NCBI GenBank assembly: GCA_013396655.1
Contig: WBMV01005970.1
Location: forward strand, 154,937 to 218,936
Direction of reading: 5' to 3'
DNA from: Campylorhamphus procurvoides
Lineage: Eukaryota; Chordata; Aves; Passeriformes; Dendrocolaptidae
Length of the DNA: 64,000 nt
The notes beneath the pieces were generated by a model. The model did no database searches and was not told the DNA's origin. It saw only the letters and a list, made by a program, of their open reading frames with translations. Shown here piece after piece: positions 45,640-57,773 of the stretch; within the stretch, counting starts at the first letter, position 1; each line of letters starts with the position of its first letter. The position numbers and the translations under genes are program-made.

Positions 45640-48306
45640 CAAGAGTCTCCATTTAGAAATATTAAAATATTAGAAAAATTAGAAAAGCAAGCGAGAAATT
45701 CCCCCAACCTTTTCTATGTTTCTGCTTCCCTCTCTGGGATCTTCACATCTGATCCTGACAGGAGCCCAGCCCCATTCCCATGTGCCATCCTGCTCTGCAA
45801 GCAGGAGAGGGAGAGTAAAGCGGTGGTGATGCTCCACTGCCTCAAAATCCCAAATGATCCCAACTGCCCTTCACTTCTGTGTCCCAGACACGGGACATAA
45901 ATCAGGGGCAGGAGTGCTGACACACTCTTGTCATGTGCCTGTTGCCTGTTTCCATGGTTTCCTGCGACTGTTGCTTTCAAGGGCTTGGGGTTAGGAGGTG
46001 ACTGTTCCAGAAGGAGAAAGATGCTGCCTTGACACCATTGCAGCCTGCTGTCCCAGAAGGGATTTCAGCACAGTGCCTGCTGCCATGGCAGGGTAGCCCA
46101 GGGACACGGGGCTCAGGGAGGGGGACAGAGAACTTGGACCCCACAGCCAGTGGGATGGCTGGGTCAGCCTGGGTAATCCATACTGAAGAAATCACTCCAT
46201 CTCTCTCAGGTCCCAGTTCATTTCAACACCCTGATCCCTCTCCCCTCACTAGTTGAGCATCACAGTCCTTCTGCTTTCCACCTCCTTCCCATATGGACCT
46301 GTCCCCATGATGAGGTGACACTGTGGTGCCCTGTCTCTGCTGAGCCTGAGCCTGCTTCTCGCAGAGCTTCTGCACTACAAGGAGAGATCAAGTGCTTGTT
46401 CCAGCTATCCTCCACCCTGGCTGCAGAGGGTGGGGATGGGTTTCCAGGCCCTCCAAGCCTCTGCTTGTGGTGTATCATGTTCCTGCGGGGTCCGTACCCG
46501 CCTGCCGACGGCTTCTCCCACTCCCCCTGTGCCCTCCCACGTTGCCTCTCCTCCTCCCGTGCTCTGGGTGCAATGAGAAATGTACTTGGCTCCCAATCCT
46601 CGAGTGGGAGGTGAAGGCAAAAAAACCCAAGACTTCAGCTCCACAGTGTGTGGGATGTGGATGATGGCAGATCCCCACCCTTGACTCCTCCACTGCCTTT
46701 GAGGTGAAGGCAGACACCCCAAATCCAGACCCTCGGGGCTAAGCCCACCTTGTCTCATGCCTGGATTCAGCCTCATGATTTGGTTCCTGGAGAAAAGTGG
46801 GTGATTTCTTGTGTCCCTGCAATGTCACCTCCCTGGGACATTTGGACAGACACCACTAGTGACAGACACCCCATGAACTCCCTCAGGGAGTGCTTTGGGA
46901 AGGAGCTGCCCCAAGCCCTTGTTGCTGACAGCATGGCAGGGGTGCAGTGAGGATCCCTTCTCCAGCCAGAACAGGAGCAGCCCTGGGATTTAAAGTGAAA
47001 TAAGGCATGAGTGTGATGCACGCCATGTGAGGTGTTTCTCCTTCATCCTCCTCCCGGAGCCACTCTGGGCTGCTTCGATACCTAATCCAGAGACATTGGA
47101 CTTGTCACTCTGAACTTTGCTCAAGCAAAGCCCCTGGTTGCTAGCCCAGCTCACCCAGCAATGCCCTCAGCATGCCGTGCCTCTCTCTCACCCTTCCTAA
47201 TCCAGCCCTGCTGCCAACTGCAAAGTCCTGGCCTGAGAAGGAATAACAAGACTTTAGGAAATGGCTTTGCAGTGCTGCTACCCAGGGAGGGAAGGATTTA
47301 ACCTAAAGCCTGTATAAATGCTGTGCGCTTATTGCAGGTTTCCTTCCCCCAGCTTCCCTGATCCCAGGAGTCCTGTGTGCCATCCTAATGCTCCAGCTCT
47401 GTGTCGGCAGTGCCTGTGGTCTGTGAGCCATCACTGCAGGATCAGGCTGGGGGACAGCAAGGCAGGGGGCTAAAAGGGGCTGCAGCCAGCAGAACCCCCC
47501 CAGATCCAGCTGGGGTTGCACTGCTGCCTGAATCTCCATCCCATGGTGAGCCCAGATGGGATCCCAGTTTAATCACACAGTCCTTGTCCACATTGCTGGA
47601 ACACTTGGGTCACTAGTTTACTCATCAAGACCAGTAGTATCGAGAAACTGGGATTCTCCCAGTTCTATGTCCCCAGTTCAGCTGGGAAGAGCTGGGCCAA
47701 GGAGGTGACAGTGTGGGGAGGTGCTGTCCCCTCCCAGCCCCGGGCAGCACTGGGAAGTGATGCCCAGGCTGCTGGTGCAAAGCCGGGAGCAGACATTCCT
47801 CGGCTGATGGAATCCAGACCGCAGGCGGTGCTGCCAGAGCTGTGGGGAATGTGCTTAAACCAAACCAGCCCAGACCCTCCTCCTCACGTGGAAACGGGGT
47901 TAGTCTGCTCTGGGGTCCAAGTCCAACAATGCAGCTTGTGCAGAGACTAAGGAAATCCCCCCAGTGCGACCCTGCCCTGAGTTCCCAGCTGCCAGAGGGG
48001 TCCTCAGCCCCTGCAGCCACTCCGACCTCCAGCTCCCCACATGATGGAGCAGGATGGTGTGGGATGCTGGGGATGCTGGCTTGGGCACCAGGACAACAGC
48101 AGCACTGGGGTGATACCTGGGAAGGGAGTGTGGGATGAAGACCCTTGGCAGCAGCAGGCAGAGGGGAGGCGGTGGGCATTCCACCTCCCTCCCCCCAAAA
48201 TCCCTACCAACCCACAGAATCTAAAAACCCCCAAGGATTAGGAAATCCAGGGGAATAGGAAGCAGAGGAGCCTTGGGAGTGGGGCTGGGCGCTGTCCAGC
48301 CCTTGC

Positions 48307-48330
48307 AGGCAGGGCAGGGCAGGGCAGGGC
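48307..48330. repeat. GCAGG pentanucleotide tract
   Basis: About five perfect copies of GCAGG/GGGCA. Confidence 0.85.
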
Positions 48331-50573
48331 ATGGCAAGAAGCTGCCAAGGCAGTCCTGGAGAACACTTCCAACCCAGACCAACCTGCTCCTGGCTTGAGA
48401 ATGTTGCAAAAACCCCCAGTCCCACACTGGGATTTGAGGAAACTGAAACCTTGTAATGCAACTGGGAGAGATGGAGGAAGAGACACTCAGGAAGTAGATG
48501 ACAGATCCAGCACCACAGCACCTTCATGGACAAGGCATTAACCAGCTGCTAAACTTCCCCAGACCCTGAACAGCCTCCAGTGCCACCTTCCCCTTCACCC
48601 CCTGTGCCTACCTCTCCCCCCAGGAGTGCAGCCCCTGTCACAGGCAGACCCTTCAGTGGTAAGTGAGGATGACAGGGTTATTGAGAAACAAGTTGACACT
48701 TCCAAACAGATTCTTTTTGCTGCTCTTTTCCTTCCTGAAGCCGGTCTGAGCATGGCAGGGGTTGCTCAGGAAAGCCAGTAAGCTAATGTATTCATGTCAT
48801 CTCACATTTAGTGCCAGGACATGAAGTAAACACCGTCAGGGACCTCGCTCTGGTTCAAAGACGAGCCCTGATTCTTATTCTGATCACATTATCCATGGTC
48901 CTTGTACAGCTTCATTGTTTCATATCTTAAAAAGAAAAGCCTTCAAAACCCATTAAGTCTGCCCTGCCATTCCAGCCCTGCTCTCGAGGGCCAGGGCAAG
49001 AAGCATTAACTAATCTGTTCACATTACCTTGCCTTTGAACCGAGCACCTCTTGGCATCAATCAAGGGTGTTTGGAAGTGCCATGTGGGCAGCATATGCTG
49101 CCATGTGGGGCAATTTTTGGCTGCCAAGGTCACCAATGATCTTAGTGCTACAGTCACTCCATTCCAGAAGATGTTTTGCATTGCAGAGGTCACTCGGGTG
49201 AGTGGAGGGACAAGCACTTAGGCATTGCCCCCTGCTCGGTGGTCCCTTTCACACCCAGAGTTCACCCAGAGCTCATTCCCATAGAGGGATGGTGGAGCAG
49301 CCCAGGTTATGGTGCCCTACTTGGTTATGGAGGGCTGTACAGATGTAAACAAGCCCCCAAAGGGGCTCAGGCAGCATATGGGATGCAAGAGTGGGGACTT
49401 CACTGGTGTCAGCCTGGCTGGGTCTCAGCAAGGGAAGAAGGGTTCACAAGCAGGATGTCATCCCGGGGATTACGAAAGCCACGCTGCCTATTGCCAGGGA
49501 AAAGAAGGTCCTTGCAGCCTCTTGGGCTTCAGCTCGGCCAGAAGCTGCTGTTTGTTTGGCTCCAACAATTTCACAGCATACTGAAACATGCTCCTGGGGG
49601 GCCCAGCGTGCTCCAGAGAGGCTGGACAGGACATGGGGCTTGGCCACCCCAGCCGCTCCCTGTGCCTTGCGTAAGGCAGCTCCGCACCCTGTCCGGCCTG
49701 ACTTACACTCAGGAAGAAATTATTCACTCTTGTCTCCATCTGGCTGCAGGACACGCTTGGGATGTTTCTTCCACCACTCTCACAAAGGTTTCCCATCCTG
49801 CTGGTGCCAGTAACGGGGCCAGATCTGTCCCCTTTGCTCCCGCCTGACCACCAGGTTCGGGAACAGGGACTGTTTACTGAATGGCCTTAGAGGAATTTGG
49901 TTTTACTGACATTTCAAGTGCTGCTTGAGACTGTTGTTTTCAGGGTTTGGAGTACTTTGGGAGGACATGTCCAGTAGGATGGGATTAGCCACAGCTGTCC
50001 CAGGCCTCTGTCATGACTGGACTTGGGGGGTCAATCTTTGGCCAAGATGGATGGGGATGGAAAGCCAGTCTTCCTGGAAAGCTCTGTTTTGCTTTCTTTC
50101 AGACCCAACCACTCACTGAACCTGGACCCATCTAGGTTGCTTGGATTCGGTTCTGGTTTCAAAACCCCTTGTTGTTTTCCATGTGAGTTGTGGGAATGCC
50201 CAGCTTGGAGCTGTTCTCAGCCATCCTGCAGCCAATGCCCACCCTATGGCAGAGCCCCGGGGCCAGAACAGAGTGGGGACATGGGGAGAAGCCACAGGGT
50301 TGTGTGCACAGCCCCAAAGGTAGGCACATCCCAACTTTGGTGAGCACCAGAGATAGACTCCCAAGTGTCTCCATGGCTCAGAGCCCACTGCTACAGTGTC
50401 CATCTGTAAAAGCAGTAAAGTCTGAGATTCCTCCAATATTTACTGGAGGAACCTCATGGAAAAACCCCACCTGGGATCAAAACCCTACAGCTGCCCAGGA
50501 AGCCACTGCCTGCAGTCCCCTGCTTGCTCCAGGGCTCTTCTCCAGGTCAGCACCATGATCACCATTAATCCTT

Positions 50574-50589
50574 ATGTGTGTGTGTGTGT
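50574..50589. repeat. (TG)n microsatellite
   Basis: Eight perfect TG units. Confidence 0.9.
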
Positions 50590-50868
50590 CCACGGGTGTG
50601 CATGTGCACACATGGGTGTCTACCCTCCCCTTCTCTCTTCCAGAGGTGCTTTCCCAGTTGTTCTCTCTAACCTGAACCCACAAAGTCACTCCAGAAGACG
50701 TGTTCTGCATTGCAAATGGCTGTGTGAAGGCACTTCACCACCCGTGGCAGAGGGAAAGGCTTCCCTGGCAAGACAATGGAATGGGCACAGAGATCTGGGG
50801 GAGACCGTAGGGCCAGAGCCATTCCACAGAGAAAGGCATGTGTGCTGCTGAATGATGGGAGAGCAGGG

Positions 50869-50890
50869 AGGAGGAGGAGGAGGAGGAGGA
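50869..50890. repeat. (GGA)n microsatellite
   Basis: About seven GGA units in a purine-rich tract. Confidence 0.9.
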
Positions 50891-51568
50891 AAACCCAGCT
50901 CGGGTGAGGGAAGGATGCAGACAAGGTCTTGGGATCAGCTGGCTGAGATGTGTCCATGGGGAATTACAGGCAGGTCTGAGCCTGTCAGATTATTGGAGCC
51001 AGGAAGGGGGGAGTGGGTTGAGGCAGGTCTGGCAGGCGGAGGGAAGGAGGAGCTGGAGGGAAAGAGAGGAGCAGGGCAAAGGAGGGAGAGAGGCACATGG
51101 GGGAAAGGGGGAGCAGAGGGGAGCACCCAGCCCTGGTGCTGTGGGGCTGGTGGGGGCAGGAGGACAGACTGGGGGTGCCGTGGGGTGGATGGAGTGGGAA
51201 TGGGCTTGGTCCATGACACGTCAACCCCAGCACCCACCTGGTCAAGGTGTGGGGTTGGGACCAGCCAGGGCAGGAGCATCACATGTGAAAACCAATTAAG
51301 TGCTCAATGGGTCACAGACCAGCTGCTGGGCTCCCTCCTGGCTGAGGTCAGAGGAGAGCGTCCCCATTTGTTGCCTCTTAATTACATCTGATCCTGCCTT
51401 AATGCCTCCTAAAACCTTCCCTGAGAGCTTCCAGGTGGTTGCTGGGGAGAGGTTTCCACAAGCTGGGGTGACAGGCCATCCAGGCACGGGTGGCAGCCCT
51501 GGGCTGAGCGGTGGCTGCGGGAGGGATGTGAGGGGCTGCTGGCACTGCGTGGTGATGGAGGAAGCGCC

Positions 51569-51642
51569 ATGTGCACCACCATCCTGATCCTCGGTCCGCT
51601 GGTCATGTTGCTGCGGCGCCGCTTCTGCAACAAAGTCGAACC
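51569..51642 (+). CDS. PRCD: PRCD first coding exon
   Basis: 74 bp encoding MCTTILILGPLVMLLRRRF then CNKVEP, closed by a consensus donor (CC|gtatgt). Human PRCD, from memory, starts MCTTLFLLSTLAMLWRRRF then ANRVQP, so all 25 positions align without gaps. PRCD is a 54-residue photoreceptor outer-segment disc protein; Cys2 is palmitoylated and, with the hydrophobic segment and RRR, anchors it. Cys2, Thr3, Thr4 and Arg16-18 are kept. Position 20 is Cys (Ala in human) and 22 Lys. The ATG has G at -3. Orientation and position beside CYGB match human. The rest of the protein lies in exon(s) I cannot place firmly. Confidence 0.9.
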
Positions 51643-51781
51643 GTATGTGCTCTCCCGTCCCCTTCCGTCCCCTCGGGGCCCCGGGGGTGGGGATGGAAGG
51701 GTCAGGGGTGGTTTTGGGGTGAAGGATCACGCTACTCAGCCTAAGACCTATTCTTGGAGATATTTGGGTTCCTTCTGGTTT

Positions 51782-51956
51782 CAGTTCTCTGTGTGATGCC
51801 AGGAGACATTCCCTCGAGCCGGGCAGAGGGGACCCTTCTGTGATGTGCTCTCACCTCCGCTCCAATGAACCAGCAAGGAGGAAATGCAATATTGGTCCTC
51901 CTGCCTTTCTGGTGCAAAAGGGCAGGGCTGGACTCCTGGGATGCTTTTACATGCAC
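51782..51956 (+). CDS. Alternative candidate for PRCD second exon (near)
   Basis: ttccttctggtttcag is a good acceptor 140 bp after PRCD exon 1 and is phase-compatible. It would add PSLCDARRHSLEPGRGDPS and further residues to a TGA near 51,960. The frame is about twice as long as expected for PRCD and resembles the human tail only weakly (SLE/SLD, acidic-basic mix). Listed as a competitor to the 57.15-kb candidate. Confidence 0.15.
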
Positions 51957-53211
51957 TGATCGAGGTGTTTCCCAAATGGAGCAGTCCAGCACCTGCCACC
52001 CATCCAGGCAAGCAGCCTGGCTGCCTCTCTGTCTTCATGCCTCAGCCTGGGAGGAGCTTGAGCTGTGGGGACATCACCAGGGAGCTCCTGCTCCATCCTT
52101 GGGGTGTCAGGAGGTTAAAAGAGTGTCTGGGTAGGTAGAATGCTCGGGAGCATCAACTAAATGTTGGCTCTCGGAAGACTCAGCAGCCACCACCCTGCAG
52201 CCGTGGCCCTGTTACACCGTGCTCTGTGCTCACACTCATCCTGGCTCCGAGGCGATGGCAGGGAGCAGATGGGAAGGGACTTGCTGCAGTCCCACGCCGA
52301 GGCAATGACAAAGCTGCGACAGGAGGGCAGGGTCACCTCCTGCTCGGTGCGTCCCCGCTGCGCCACGGGCACCGTGCCGGCGGCTGCGGCTTCCACTACC
52401 TGCAGCTCCCCGTGCCTTTGGGGAGGCAGTTTTGTTCCCATCCAGCACTCACTTGGCTTCAGCTCGGTGGCAGCAGGACTGTGATCATGGCGAGGCTGAG
52501 CATCGTCCTGGCGTGCTGTGCAGCCTCCTGCTCCAGCACCAGGCTCAGCCCGAGGAGGCGTCCACCCAGATCTATTTACCACTGGAAACATCTGAAAGTG
52601 TGGAGATCAAATGGGCACTTAATGGACCAATTAAGTCAGGGGAGGGAGAAACAAGACTCAAAGCAGGGAAGGCATCTCCTGGCCTGTGTGCCCTTGGCCC
52701 TCCCTGTGTTACCTGCAGCACAGCACTGGCAGAATTCAACACTCATGAAGTGCCTGAGCAAAGAGAGGTGGGGGCTGTCTCTGGGCAGGGGGCATGGGGG
52801 TGGCTGGCGAGGCTGGCAGACTGCAGGTCCATCCCTTTGGAAGCTGCAGGATGAATGGGCAGTGCTGCCCACACAGGGCAGGTGAGTGGCTGGGGGACAG
52901 GTCACCTGGAGCAATGGCATTGGTGGCACAGTGTGCACACAGGGCAGTGCCCTGGTCCTGGAAGGGCAGATACAGCTGCAGCACAAGCCCTGCCCATGGG
53001 AGCAGTGTGCAGGATCAGCTTGGAAGGAGCAAGCAGTGGAAAAGCACAAATCCATGCAGGAGGAGACAGGAAGGAGTCTGCAGCTGAAAAAGCTGGGGTT
53101 GGGAGGGACACTAGCACTGCCCTTGCTACCTCCACTTATGGCAGGATCAGCGCTCCTTCTGTGTCTAAACTGGGGCCCTGCAGCCTGCTCAGTCCTTGCA
53201 CCCGACTGGTT

Positions 53212-53240
53212 TCATCACCACCACCATCATCATCATCAAC
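53212..53240. repeat. CAY trinucleotide repeat
   Basis: ATCACCACC/CATCAT units. They give a His run in one frame, but there is no supporting gene. Confidence 0.85.
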
Positions 53241-55679
53241 GTGTGGCCAGTGAGACAGCAACATAACTGGGGAGGGGACGAGCCTGGTGCTGGCACGAGC
53301 AGCTCAAAGCTGGAATCAGCAGGAGGGCTCACAAGAATGGCACAGGACCCCAGGGGACACGAGGGAGGCTCTCAGCTTGCTGGCCAGGAGAAGCTTCCCC
53401 TAAGCCCCACTGCAGCTTCAGACAGACACCTGGTCTGGATGCAGACACGAGCCCACAGAGAAGCCACATGCCTCTGGATTAGTTCTTTTGGTGATTAATT
53501 GCTCTCACCATTAAAGAGCAGCACCTATTAAGAGATTTTCTACTTGGTCTATTTTGGACATTCATCAGCTTGCCTTGCTCTGTGCTGGCATAAATCAGAG
53601 CTGTTCCACTGACAGCTTTGTACCAGGAGAGATTCTGTCTCCAGCCTTTCGTATCCTGGAAAAGAGAAGTAGCAAAACCAAGAGAAATAAAGTGCTGCTG
53701 GCCAGGGACTGGGGAGAAGTGGTATAGGAGATGAAGGCAGAGTGGACCGAGGCTTCAGATGGGTCTGCTGGAGGGCAGGCAGCATCCTCAAGACCAGGAA
53801 CAGACCTGAGGCATCTGAGAGCCCCAATACAGTTTTGATCCAACTGGATTTTGGTGAGTTAAAGGACCAGGTTTGGTCTGGTCAGACACCAGGACCCCAT
53901 ACAGTAACAAAGACCAGGATTTTCCGAATCTTCACTGCTATGGATGACCACTGGATTAAAGACATCCCTGAAAAACAGCACACATGAAAAAGTCAGGAGC
54001 CCACATGTTCCACTGGATAAACCTGGCTCGGTGCAGGATCAGCCCTCTGGCTCTGACGTCCCCATGTGCAAAGCAGGGCGTGTGTCCTGGGCAAAGGACA
54101 CAAATGAACAACACAGGCAAGATTAGATTATGTGAAATCCTCTGCTCACTTGACCTCCTTCACGTCTCTGTCTTCTATTTATATACCTTGAGGCTTCCAG
54201 TGGTGGCTTAGGTTGTCCTTGTCCCACACTCGCAGGGCTGGGGGGCTCAGCCAGGGGTCTGAGGGGTTAAGGTTGGCCCCTGGGGCTGGTTGCCATCATC
54301 TGCAATGGAGAGGTTTGAAGGGTTTCCTCCTCACATCCCGACTGTGGGGTTTGCTGTCCCCCCCCTGCTGGAGTTGAAAACCAAACTGGATCACTCCCCT
54401 GGACTAACCTCCCATCAAGGGCCAGGAAGGTCAAGAGGGACTCCTTGGGCTTCGGTGCTTGGGTTTCCTCAACAAGCAGTGAATTATTCTCTGTTTTATG
54501 TGATATTTAACGAGGAGGTCCTGGCTGGGGGCCAGGGCTGGTTATGGATGTCTGTTCTGTTTGCCTTTCTCATGTTCTTCCCCTCCCGTCCCTTCCTGGC
54601 TGGAGCTGCTCACCGCCTGCTTCTGGTTTTGGGGCGGTGGAGATGCTGCTGGCATGGAACCCGGGGTTTGGTCTTGGTGCTGATCCAGTGCAGGGGGATG
54701 GTGGGCACTGAGCACCCAAGGGAGTACAGGAGCACCCACAGGAGCCTGTTAGGAAGAGTCACATCTGTGAGGGGAGATGTGATCCATGGAAATCTCTTGG
54801 AGATGGATCAGGCTTGGTGGGGCTGTGCCGGATTATGGCAAAGCAAAGGAGGCACTTTGGGGAAGCAAAACCTGTATTTCCCTAACTGCTGTTTTCTCAG
54901 CTGCCTCACAACAGGTTGGATGAATTCCCCAGGCCCCAGAGGGGTTATTTTCGTAGGACTGGGAGCCAGAGCCATGGACAGTTTAGTGCCTGTGGAGATC
55001 TCTCCCCCCACCAGAACACCTTTGTCATCCCCAAGGCAAGAAAGGACCCTCTGCACCTCAGGCTGGAGAAAACAGAGCCGGCAGTTTGGCATCATTCAGA
55101 TTAACCTTCCAGCTTATTTCCCCCTGGGAAGCAGGACGTGACCTCCTCGTTCCCACTGCCAGGCACGGCTGGCAGCCAGCAGTGGTGGCACAGGGCTCTG
55201 CATCTCCAGGCTGGAGCCATCAGCGCCCAGCAGGCGTGCACAGACAAGTGTCAGCTGAATTTCTGCACGACTTTAAATACATTAGCAAGGCCACAAACAC
55301 AGCTCCAAAGTGCTGCAGGCATAGCCGAGCCGATAAATAACCCCCAAACCCACCAGCAAGAAAACACCCCTCCTCTCTCCATGGGGGACAGGGCTCAGCA
55401 TCACTTTCCCCCTCATGTCAGCAATGGAGCAGATCCACTCTCTCACTTGCTGTGCTCAATCCAGTACCAGAAGGGTCAATTCTGTGCCACTTCTGCGGAG
55501 TCATTTTCCTGTCGGTTATATAAATGTCTGGGCATGCACAAAAGGCAGTGCTGATACAGTGGCTCCGACACCAACTCCCTCCAACACCTGCTTTTCAGCT
55601 GGAGAGAGAGCTGAGCACAAGAACATCTCGAGAGCTGTCACACAGAAGGCTGCTGTCTTTCAAGCTGAATGGAGGTCTA

Positions 55680-56060
55680 AATAGCTCTCACTTCTCCTTT
55701 AGAATCTCATTTCTAAATGCAATTAATACTGGCACATGCATAATGAGAGACTGACGAGTGAATACAGACTCCAGCAATAAAGCAGCCAGCCCCAAGTGCT
55801 ATGTAAATATTACAAATCCTCACTAGGAGCTGACCCGGGGAAGACAGCTTTCTGATGATTAAACCCAAGTGACAATATGACTGGATTCCTACATCTGTCA
55901 CAATACTACCTGCTGATACATAATGAGCTACGCTAAAAGAACTCGGTTTTGCTGCTTTTCAGTGCGGATAAAATGTCTATTTGTAGAATGTAATTAATCT
56001 CCTCTTCAAAATCAGGAACCTTAGTGTCCCTGGTAACAACATGCCAGTGACTCAGAGAGC
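55680..56060. other. AT-rich island, candidate conserved non-coding element
   Basis: Complex, non-repetitive AT-rich sequence with several TAAT/ATTA and GATAA cores in otherwise GC-rich DNA. Regulatory role is inferred from composition only. Confidence 0.3.
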
Positions 56061-56880
56061 ATCTCTGGCTTTTTCCTCTGATTTTGGAGCGAGTTATTGA
56101 AAGTGACCCCAAATTCTAGCACTGCAAAGGAGCTGTGCTTCACTAGTGGAAAAGCCAGATGGGTATCTGGAGGTGGGGATGGGTTTTACCCACCTCTCTG
56201 GTCTCTGCAGCACTCTTTTAGCAGCTTAAGGAGATCCCTGGACTTGTTTCAGCCACGTTCCCTACAATGAGATGAACTCTGTCCCAAGACCTGGTGCCCA
56301 GCCGATAGAGCACAAATTCTCTTTATCATGGGGTGTAACCAGGCAGAACAAGGGCAAAATCACAGCATGAATCTGCTCCCCTTTTGCCTGGTACCCCCAG
56401 CAGTAAGTGCTGTGTGATTCCTCTGTGTGTGTGTGCCCATCCACACGTGTGTCTGCTCCCCTAGATGGCTTTTGAGCCTGCTGGCTTATTTCAGCCAGGT
56501 TTGGCAGGGGATGGAGGTTCAAAGACCTGCAGTCCCTACCAGGTAGCAAAGATGCAAAGCCACGAGCACCACCGTGCCAGAGGGATGCAGGGAAGTGCTG
56601 CTGGCAGAGCCCCTGGCCCCTTTGAGGGTTGTGCTTGGGCACGCTCTGCTCTTCCAGCCACCCCACTCCAGGCTGGCTGAGATTTGTGCTGAAGAGGCAA
56701 AGTCACTCCAAAGCACCCAGGGGCCATATCTGCTTTCTATGAATTTCAGTGGGAAGCAGCCACTGCTGGATGTTGCTCACTGACCCAGTTCCAAAGCCCA
56801 GAGGAAGGATGGGCCGTGGTACAGGGACAGCTGCTTGGAGACAGTGATGGAGAACTTTCATGATTTATTTATTTCCTGGT

Positions 56881-56897
56881 AAAAAAAAAAAAAGAAA
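56881..56897. repeat. Poly-A tract
   Basis: Thirteen A, then GAAAA. No retroposed body is recognisable upstream. Confidence 0.85.
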
Positions 56898-57151
56898 AGA
56901 GTTGTTAGATGAAAATCAGCATGTTCCATGGTGAACTGTGCTGCAAAAATTGCTTGTGGGACTTGAGCTGAGGTGTTTGGTCCCCCTACAAGTGACATTC
57001 AGCCCTGCTGCTGCACAGTGCTTTGCAGAGCTGGAGAGGGGGGGTCATGGGGAAAAGGAGGATTTGCTGCTACCGAGTTATCCCTTTCCTTTTGAAAGAG
57101 GCTGCAATCAGCACCACTGCCCACAGCTCATCCCATCTCCTCTGTCCCCAG

Positions 57152-57212
57152 GCACTCCGAGGGAGAGGAAGAGACCAGGAGAGAGGCTGGCTCTGACCCA
57201 AGCGCCACGTGA
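57152..57212 (+). CDS. Alternative candidate for PRCD last coding exon (far)
   Basis: A strong acceptor (ccatctcctctgtccccag) in the right phase to follow PRCD exon 1. It completes proline 25 and adds HSEGEEETRREAGSDPSAT then TGA, for a 44-residue protein. The tail is short, hydrophilic and acidic/basic like the human one (which has DVDGAARGSSLDADPQ), but no residue-level match is secure. The implied intron is 5.5 kb. Confidence 0.25.
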
Positions 57213-57617
57213 CACCGCTTTGGAGTAAAAGCCAGGTGGGATGTAGCAGCTACCTGGGATGATGCAGATCTGGGGAAACTGCGGAAAGAAGGTGCTAGCT
57301 TGGGGCCTTCACCTTCAGGCATTTTAAAGATGGGTTTTTCTGATTTCACCCAGGATTTCTAGGTCTTCCTCCCTACAGGTGAGGTTGTGAAGTCTCAAGA
57401 GAAGTGCCTCACTCTAGGGAAAGGAAATTAGAGCCTGGAATGGCCAGATTGGGAGGGGAAACCCCATTTTTCTATTACTTTCAATAGCAGCTCAGTTCCC
57501 AGGTGAGGGCACATCCAGCTCTTTCTCTGTGGCTTCCCACCCACTGTCTGGATGCCAGGAGCATTTTGTAGGGACAGAAAAGGCAGCAGAGCTCTTGGTA
57601 ACCCAGCTGGGACAGGG

Positions 57618-57773
57618 TGTGGGTTGCTCAGAGAAGCTGTGGATGCCACATCCCTGGAAGTGTCCAAGGCCAGGTTGGATGGGTCTTTGAGCAGCCTGGG
57701 CCAGTGGAAGGTGTCCCTGGCCCTGGCAGGGGGTGAAACAAGGTGATCTTTAAGGTCCCTTCCAAACTATCTG
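57618..57773 (+). mobile_element. CR1 LINE 3'-end fragment
   Basis: Shows the standard CR1 series: GCTCAGAGAAGCTGTGGATG, CATCCCTGGAAGTGTCCAAG, GCCAGGTTGGATGGGTCTTTG, GTGATCTTTAAGGTCCCTTCC. Plus orientation. The 5' end is truncated and the ATTCTATG tail is reduced to CTATCTGTG. Confidence 0.92.

Larger units (their letters stand above)
45031..51568. other. Intergenic between CYGB and PRCD
   Basis: No gene recognised. It contains a 63-bp tandem duplication (45,514-45,639), a five-copy GCAGG tract (about 48,307-48,330), a TG run (50,574-50,589), a GGA run (50,869-50,890) and two similar 31-34-bp segments at 49,152 and 50,684. Sequence 48,660-48,940 is less GC-rich and could be a regulatory element. 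Confidence 0.5.
51643..57151 (+). other. Probable PRCD intron and flank
   Basis: No recognised coding exon besides the candidate noted. It contains a CAY repeat (53,212-53,240) and an AT-rich island at about 55,680-56,060 dense in TAAT/ATTA motifs, the best enhancer-like patch here. I found no snoRNA or SNHG16-like structure, although SNHG16 follows PRCD in human. Confidence 0.4.

Noticed and set aside
53400..53490. Acceptor at about 53,440 followed by a phase-compatible frame containing HEPTEKPHASG as PRCD exon 2
   Set aside because: Weak pyrimidine tract, no resemblance to the PRCD tail beyond one Glu-Pro, and a longer run-on frame than expected.
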